Source: Kalaharituber pfeilii
Taxonomy: Eukaryota; Ascomycota; Pezizomycetes; Pezizales; Pezizaceae
DNA length: 64,000 nt
NCBI GenBank assembly: GCA_015179045.1
Contig: WHUZ01000015.1
Span: 992,001 to 1,056,000, forward strand
Direction of reading: 5' to 3'
The translations under genes and the position numbers were made by a program. Under the pieces are notes generated by a model. The model was not told the origin of the DNA. It saw nothing but the letters and a program-made list of their open reading frames with translations, and did not search any database. This document shows, in pieces, positions 57,175 to 64,000 of this stretch; the stretch's first letter is position 1, and each line of letters opens with the position of its first letter.

Positions 57175-60100
57175 TGGACCCCACTGTATCATTTTTCTCA
57201 ATCCGATGCCCTAGCAAAGCTGTATGGCATTCTGTCACCATATTGGGACCTGCTGACCCCGGTATATTAATATTGTGGAAATTCGAGGAAGCAGTTTAGT
57301 CTAGGGATCCTCTCCGTAACTTGAGTCCAGGTAAAATGCTCGATACAGAAGAATCAGTTACATCTTAGCCCGATTATGATTAATAGTTATGTGTATGGAA
57401 ATATGCTCCACCCTCCTGGAGCCAAATTAACGCACATCGATTAGAAGGGATGGAGGTTCATTGGTATGGCATTAGTCGACCGGCTCCAGACAGAGCTTTT
57501 CTTGGTCTGCAAATTCTATGTAATTAGTTCAATTCAAGTTCCCAATAGCGTTTATTCAAGTGTAATGTTCAGTGTGATATATCTCTGAGGGTGGACCCGC
57601 AAGAAGCGGAGACCATTTGTTTGTAATCCTGCCGACAAAATATTCCAGCGGGAGAATCATATAAATTGGAGAAAGTGAAATCACTAATCATGTATCAGTA
57701 GCCTGGGCCAGTGGCGGTTACGATTGGCTCAGCACATACACATTGGGCACTATTTTCGCACGATTCGAAAGACATTGCACGAGGACTTATTCCATTCAGG
57801 GAATGGTATGTTTCTACTGAGTTATCCAGTTTTCTTTCACTGACGTATCTGTCCGATTCTGGTGGAGCTGAGGTAAGTGCAGTTGAGAAAAGAATTCCTA
57901 CTAGAGATTCACAAACTGGACTCCAGAATTGATAACAATATTGACCGCAGGTGCAATTCATAATTTAATCCGCTAGGTTTCGTTCTTATTTAAAATATGA
58001 GTATATTTTGGCTGGAAAAGGGTTGAGTTGAGCTTCGTCCTTACCTAAGGTATGAGTATATTTTGATTGTAAAAGGGTTGAGTGGAGCGAAAGATATACT
58101 GTATGGCAGGGTGCCTAGCGAGGTACAATTACCAAATAAAAAAAGAAACTAAAATAAACACATTTTTATAACAATTCACAACCAATAGGCTAGTCATGCA
58201 ACTGAACAAAATTTTCTAGTGCGCATTCAACATTGCCACGCTCCATGCGATCTATGCAGATGCATGAGCGAGATGAGCTGCAAGTGCGGGCCGTATAGTT
58301 AGTTCTTGATGATGCAGCAGGAGCATGTACAATTATGGTTGGTCATTCTGCAACCTAAAGCAGAATACGACGATTTAACCAGGTCGAAGGCTGTTCTTAT
58401 TGGTTGAGACTTAAAAAATACTTCGAACTAAAGTTCGGATTTCGCTGGCATAGATGCCCGGGCTGACTGAATTGGCCTGAAAAACCCTGGTAAGTGATCG
58501 GAATAAATGCAAGATATTGCAGATCTAGATCTAACTTAGGATTGAAATTTCCACTATCTCTGCCAGCAGGATTGTCAATACTGCGGAGCACAGGGTTGCA
58601 GGATTTTGGTTGGCGGGGATTATACTTATAAGCATTTTTGGGATCTCCCACCACTCCCAACGTACGAATATGGATTTACTCAAACATTTTACTCCAACTC
58701 CCATTAGCGGTTTCTCAAGCCATCCATCGGTTCAGTACTTTTGAAATATTATCAATTCTTTATAAAGGAGACTTTGCGGTAACTGTTATGGGGCAATACA
58801 ACCGCATGGGGCTTGAAAACAACCGCAGTTGGCAGTGCCGTATGCATTGATCATGGTGGCCCTAATTTTCTCAGCTTATTTCAAACATGAAGTCGAAGAT
58901 CAACAGCTGACCTGCGGTAACACTTTTCGTCTCGATCTACTACTAATGAGGAAAATACGATGTGATCTCGTGACTGGTACAAGAGTTGTCGCTCTCGCAG
59001 CAGGCTAAAGCTCCGATCAGCTTCGATGGATTCGCAGCGTGGCAGAGACTGTTGGACGTTGAAGTACCTTTACGCGGTAGTAAATTAGCCACTACTACTA
59101 CGTATAGGGGAAATTCCGATTATATTAGCCTTTTGGTTAGCTCCGCGATTTCTATTTCCGATGCTGTCGATATCTCCGCGCATTCAAGGAAGTTACACCC
59201 TCTGTCCCTGTTTAATGCACTAATTATGCCTCTTCGCCTTTGCACTGCAGATGAGCATTCTGGAATACCTATTCCGTAAGGATATACTTTCACAAAAAAG
59301 GGAAGGTAGACTTTCAATACTGTAGGCGCCCCCCGACGGTTCGATCAGGTGGCCATTAGTGGTTCCAAAACGCATCCCCAGTCTGTAGCCCTGTGCATCA
59401 CGGCTTTGCGGGGTATCCGGGAGGCCGCATTCTCAGTTCCGAGAGCTACTCATACACATACCCCGCAGCAATATTCTGTGCAGCCAACTGATTTTACATA
59501 GCCGTCAGTGCCAAACATGTTTGTCTTATTTCCCAATGATGCTACGATGATACTGTTGGGCGCAGGGCTCGCGAGATTGTGGGGGCGGCACGTGGGGGCT
59601 ACCTCATTTGTCCGTAGCTAACAGCACTTTCCCGCGAGACAGAGCCGGAAACCGAGCGCGCTACATCATCCTTTTATGCTTATAATAATGTCGATGCTGT
59701 CGCTTCATGACTCCGCCATTGGCAACCCTCTTGTCCCCTCAAGTTCAGCCACTTCAGGTCCAGTTTGCAGACCCAGGCCTCCAAGACGTACCCTGCTCCT
59801 GTCGAAAACCAAAGTGCTGGGCCTGGGAACCCGTGAATGTCGCAATATCGGCACGATCAGCCGGGCGTTTTCACAATAACCCTTATATACCTGCCGCAGC
59901 CACAGACCCAGGTAAGAAACAATGGACATCAGATCCAGCCCTGACTTAATGAAATCGCCGAGGACGCAATGTGGGGCCCCAGAAATGCACGGTTTAGAGT
60001 AAGATGTATGTACGGTACGGTAGCAATTGAGCCGAAAGTGGTGCACAAGGTGCAATCGGAACAAAGAAAGTGGACTTAAATGGCAGAAATGTGGTAGCAA

Positions 60101-60235
60101 TATCGTGACACACAAATGGATATAAATATCTGGGCGTCCTCCCTGTGATATAGGGATTTACATACTACATACCTCAACCCCTATTACGGAAGACGTCTCG
60201 TGTGTTCTGATTCCTCGTGTCCACAGACTGCATTT
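57175..60235. other. Interval without a supported gene
   Basis: Short ORFs only. A tandem duplication is at 57977-58088. The last 150 bp is the promoter side of the AA9 pseudogene. Confidence 0.45.
57977..58088. repeat. 55-bp tandem duplication
   Basis: Two copies share TATGAGTATATTTTG (57996 and 58051) and AAAAGGGTTGAGT(T/G)GAGC, with several differences between copies. Confidence 0.8.
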
Positions 60236-60640
60236 CACTATGCACGTTAAGAGTGTTTTGGCCTCGGCCCTCCTTGCGGCAGGACCGGTTATGGTGGCTG
60301 CCCATCAGAATCTCCATGAGTTCTTGGTGAATGGTGTTTCAGTAGGATACGACAACTGCATGCGCAGGCCGCCTAGCAACGACCCAGTAACAGATGTTAT
60401 GAGCACTGATATTCGGTGTGTAAAGCTTCCTGAAATGAGTTCACTAAACGCCTTTTTGATCCTGTCGATCTGATGTGATCTTTAGTTGCAATGTGAATGG
60501 CATCACTACTGCTAGAACCAATCCCACCCCAGGCGTCTGCGCTGCAAACGCTGGTGACGAAATCACTGTCATTTGGGACACATCCAGCCATCCAGGACCC
60601 ATCCATCATCTCTTATACGGGCCGGTCTCTGATGCGTTAA

Positions 60641-60660
60641 CTGCGGATGGCTGCGGATGG
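60641..60660 (+). repeat. 10-bp tandem duplication breaking the AA9 frame
   Basis: CTGCGGATGG occurs twice in a row. Removing one copy lets the reading continue into GSGAKWFKIHELS; with two copies the frame ends at the TAA at 60670-60672. Confidence 0.9.
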
Positions 60661-60947
60661 ATCTGGAGCTAAGTGGTTCAAGATTCATGAGTTGAGCGTG
60701 CAGAACGGGTAGATGGCCAATGTTATCATGATGGAGAATGGTGGCAGAATGTCGTTATGCTGCCCGGGAACCTCGAGAGTGGAAGTATCTAGTGAGTTTT
60801 TTCCCTGTTGGGCCTGGAGTGCGGCAAGATTCACTGATAATCAATGATTCGCTTTCTAGCTTCGATCTGAGATGCTTGCCCTTCATGGCGCACAGACCAG
60901 TATGTTTCTCATCTAGCCTACTGCTCAGACAACCCATAAACTAAGTA

Positions 60948-61010
60948 CCTCTATGGTTGCGGACGGCTTTAATCAACACTATGTAACACTTCATTTCGCT
61001 TACTAATACA

Positions 61011-61042
<32 letters not shown>

Positions 61043-61762
61043 CCGCTCTTTGATCCCCCTCCGGAATACCTCTACTGTGCAGAATACACGCCTCTTGCAC
61101 TTCGCTTCTAGTGTACAGAATTAGAAGCAGCAAACCAGTTTATAATCTTTTATCCAAACTTTCATTGTGAGTTGAATTTTATTGATTTTGGTGTGCAGCA
61201 AAATACTATCCTCGTGAGAACAGTCAATATAACTTTGAAGATTTACGAGGTACTGTACCTACTACTTTACATTCTGTAAAGGTACTGCTTCTATTTTTCA
61301 CTATTATGAGCACTGCATGCGACTTCTTAATGCATACTTTAATGGATATATCTATGACATTAAACAATTTCAGGAATGTATATATAAAAGTCAGCGGCAA
61401 GTGGTGAATAAAAAGCACATGATAATTACAGTACATGTGCTTTGTTCTCATGCCTCATTGTACTTTAGACTTAGCCCTTTTAAGAAAAGTTCCTGCTTAC
61501 TAATACATAATCTTACCTAATTTGTACTAGTAGTATGTAACTCAGTTAGGGGTCTCCCACCAAAATTTGCTTTTCTTTAACTTTCGATAACTTTTTGACA
61601 AAAATTTGCAAAATTAAAAACGCAATATAGATTGATTCTTTACTCAATTCTGTTCATATCTATATGCAGTTTGACATTTTTAGGATTTTTGTTGTGTTCT
61701 TATCGGGTTTTGAAATTTCGGATCAAAATGTGTTGATTAAAGGCGTCCGCAACCATACAGTG
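60948..61762. mobile_element. Tc1/mariner-like MITE (family F) inside the AA9 gene
   Basis: 815 bp. TATGGTTGCGGACGGCTTTA near the left end (60952) faces TAAAGGCGTCCGCAACCATA at the right end (61738-61757), about 28 bp of nearly perfect inverted repeat. TA flanks both sides (60946-60947, 61763-61764). The right part has the AAAATTTGC...TTTAACTTTCGATAACTTTT text seen near the ends of fungal Tc1-type elements. A T-run of about 26 lies at 61016-61041. No transposase ORF. Confidence 0.85.
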
Positions 61763-62076
61763 TAAGTTCTCTTACGCAAGAGTTACACAATCTCAGGTTT
61801 ACATCCATCTTACTATCTTTGCACTAGCCCACTGAGACAGCCATCTATATCCCCAACAACTACAACGGCCTTAACACCCTGGCATACACGTATGTTATCT
61901 CCCAGGCATATAGTCACGTGCGCCATCTCAACTAACTCACTTATCATCTCACACAGTGCCCCTGGCTGGCCAACCGCAACCTGCACTCCTGGGGCTAGAA
62001 CTCCTCTCAGTACCCGCAAAACCGCTAGTGCAACCCTTACCAGCACTCGCCCCACTACAACATCGCCGTCTCGCAC

Positions 62077-62157
62077 GATGTCCACCAAAAAAAAAAAAAT
62101 AAAAAATAAAAAATAAAAAATAAAAAAGTAAAATAAAAATAAAAAAGATGTCCACCA
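62077..62157 (+). repeat. A-rich insertion with 11-bp target-site duplication
   Basis: GATGTCCACCA (62077-62087) and GATGTCCACCA (62147-62157) flank 59 nt of A-rich sequence made of AAAAAAT units. This layout is that of a poly(A)-tailed retroposition reduced to its tail. Removing 70 nt (insert plus one duplicate) restores the linker frame into the CBM1 module. Confidence 0.85.
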
Positions 62158-62289
62158 CCGTGTCTACTACGGACGTTCCGGTGGCCAAGTACGGACAGTG
62201 CGGTGGGAACGGGTACACTGGATCGACGGTGTGTGTATCGGGGTTGACTTGCATGTTCGTGAATGATTGGTACTCGCAGTGTTTGTAGA

Positions 62290-64000
62290 TCTAGCTGTAG
62301 ATGGGAGGCAGGTGCAGGTTGAACATGTTAGAAGTGTGAAAATTTTTTTTATGAGCAGATATGATGCCGGCTTAGGTGGTGTTAGGGGAAAAGAGGACAT
62401 ACTGGATGTAGGAGGGTTACATACTGAATTGGGAAGGGTACTGGATTGGGAAGGAGGTGAGCAACGAGTCGGGATGGGGTCTTTCTCTTTCTCTTAAGTT
62501 CTGCTCTTCTTCCTTCTGGGCTTGGAGGAGATACACAATACACTTCATACAAGATATCTTATCCTTCGTTGTGGCTCCTTCGAAAGTGACCCACAATATC
62601 CAACAATAGGTCGTGGAAACGCATGGTTTCCCAAAGGCCCTATGTCTACTTCAGTATATCTTGTCCCATTATCTTGCTTGCTTGCTTGCTTGCTTGACTT
62701 TGTAGAAGACAGGACAGAACTGGCCAGGCCGCGGGAAAGATGTAAGTAAAATGCGAATGTTACCATACATGTATGTACTATAGCTGTAATTTACATAAGG
62801 AAAACGTGACCAATGCGTATGATAAACCTCAAGTTTGTTTCGACATTATAAGTTAAATGTAACCAAAAGAAAAAATATTCTAAGAATCAGCTTTCATTCA
62901 TGTGAATCATTCTCTACGAGAGCTTTAGCTAGTTGTTTGGGGAAAGAAAGCAAGGAAACCCGAAGAGGGAAGGAGGCCACGCGAGGGCAGGGGTAGTGAG
63001 TTTCTTTCCGGCCGGGCTGCTGTTTTCCTTGAAAAGTACTGTACGTTTATGTACTGTTGCATGTTGGAATTGGTAGAGTTCGTCGTGTGTAAGTATATCG
63101 GGCTTAGGTTTTTGTTTGTATGTGTTGGTTTTGGTTGGTGATGGTGATGGTTAGTCTTGTGCCCAGAGTGATGGTGGTGCAAACGTGTCTGGTGAATGTA
63201 TATAATCATTACTACTAGGTAGTATAGATACAGAAAAGTTGCTTGGTATGTCCATATGTATGATCATGGGTCTGCAGGCAGCCCCGAGGTCAGAGCTATA
63301 GCCAATTTAATTTTACGGACCGGTTCATCATGTTCTCATGTACATGTACAGCTGCGTGTTACCCGCCGCCGGCTTTGACCAATATCAGATATGGATATAT
63401 GTAAAACCTTGTATGCGGTCAGCTATATATAGCTACTAAGTTACAATGAAGGTTGGTAGGTAAATTATAATTGGTGGAACCTTACGCTCATGGTTACCCT
63501 CATATTGATCTTGGCGTCGTCACTATATACAATTGTATTATGTGCATAGTAGATACATTACATCTGCGAACTTGAGTATCAATGTTGTTTACAGTAGCAA
63601 TGCATAAGTTGTCATAACTTCGTAGTTACCATCACATCTACTTCAATTTGCCTCACCATGGCCAGATACTCTACATCTTCCCCTCCTATTTGATCATACA
63701 AAAAAGGAAAGCCACAAACAAGCATTTCCAGAGCCACTCGCACGTTCCCCCAAAGTCTGTCCAGGCCAAATTCACCGCCCACCCCCATAACAGCTAACAG
63801 CACTTAGAAAATTGTAGTAGTACACGCTTATGAAATTTTACCTGAAGGATAATAGCAACTCAGTGGAACGAAATGAAAATATGTACAAAGAGAAGCAGGA
63901 AAACAAGAAGGTATTACACGCTATATTGACCACTATGCTGCATGGGCTGGAACAAGTGTCACTGAATCAACAGCACTAAATGAGAAAACATGAATGCCTG
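62290..64000. other. Right edge without a supported gene
   Basis: Contains a CTTG tetranucleotide run (62674-62695). A minus-strand ORF at 63612-63803 (63 codons) has protein-like composition but no recognised family and could be an exon of a gene beyond the window. Confidence 0.45.
62674..62695. repeat. (CTTG)n microsatellite
   Basis: Five consecutive CTTG units are directly visible. Confidence 0.9.

Larger units (their letters stand above)
60240..62287 (+). pseudogene. AA9 lytic polysaccharide monooxygenase with CBM1, disrupted
   Basis: AA9 enzymes are secreted copper oxidases that cleave cellulose. Seen here: a signal peptide ending VAA, then His (HQNLHEF), the N-terminal copper-brace His; PPSNDPVTDV; an intron (60416-60485); CNVNG and GDEITVIWDTSSHPGPIHH with the second His; WFKIHELSVQNG in another frame; an intron-like GTGAGT...TTTCTAG (60794-60860); EMLALHGAQ at about 60870-60896, where the usual RHE before it reads RSE; YIPNNYN and an intron (GTATGT at 61890 to CACAG); a Thr/Ser-rich linker; and a complete CBM1 cellulose-binding module ([13 protein letters not shown]...WYSQCL, about 62185-62287). 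Lesions: a 10-bp tandem duplication with frameshift and stop (60641-60672), an 815-bp element (60948-61762), and an A-rich insertion in the linker (62088-62146). Confidence 0.9.

Overview
The window looks like gene-poor, repeat-rich nuclear DNA of a filamentous ascomycete (Pezizomycotina). The reasons are short introns (59-84 nt) with GT..AG ends and CTAAC-type branch sites, a tRNA-Tyr gene with a short intron next to its anticodon, fungus-specific families (AA9 and CBM1 modules, a cellobiose-dehydrogenase-like flavoprotein, a sugar porter, an Sso-type syntaxin), and many short TIR elements flanked by TA. I cannot place it more precisely. Loss of cellulose-attack genes would fit a plant-associated or biotrophic fungus, but that is inference.

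Layout. 1-5.2 kb: a small predicted membrane protein, then a badly decayed cellobiose-dehydrogenase-like gene. 5.65 kb: tRNA-Tyr(GUA). 6.0-8.4 kb: a degenerate element with long imperfect inverted arms. 11.1-12.2 kb: a secreted cysteine-containing protein with a tandem duplication upstream. 14.1-16.1 kb: two copies of one MITE family, the second carrying a small nested hairpin element. 17.8-21.7 kb: a large Pro/Gln-rich coiled-coil protein. 28.3-30.1 kb: a five-exon sugar transporter. 30.6-35.2 kb: three more TIR families, one nested in another. 37.9 kb: a fragment resembling an RF-1-domain protein. 40.2-41.3 kb: a syntaxin-like SNARE. 43.5 and 48.8-49.1 kb: short MITEs. 47.1 kb: a small membrane protein with a PY motif. 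54-55 kb: a basic/serine-rich protein. 56.2-57.2 kb: a triple-nested element. 60.2-62.3 kb: an AA9-CBM1 lytic polysaccharide monooxygenase gene broken by three separate lesions.

The genes do not form one pathway or cluster. The notable functional link is that the decayed flavodehydrogenase and the decayed LPMO are the electron donor and acceptor of oxidative cellulose cleavage, and both are dead here. Live genes cover about 15% of the window. Most of the rest is relics of non-autonomous DNA transposons and anonymous sequence. No convincing transposase or reverse transcriptase ORF, CRISPR array or rRNA was seen.
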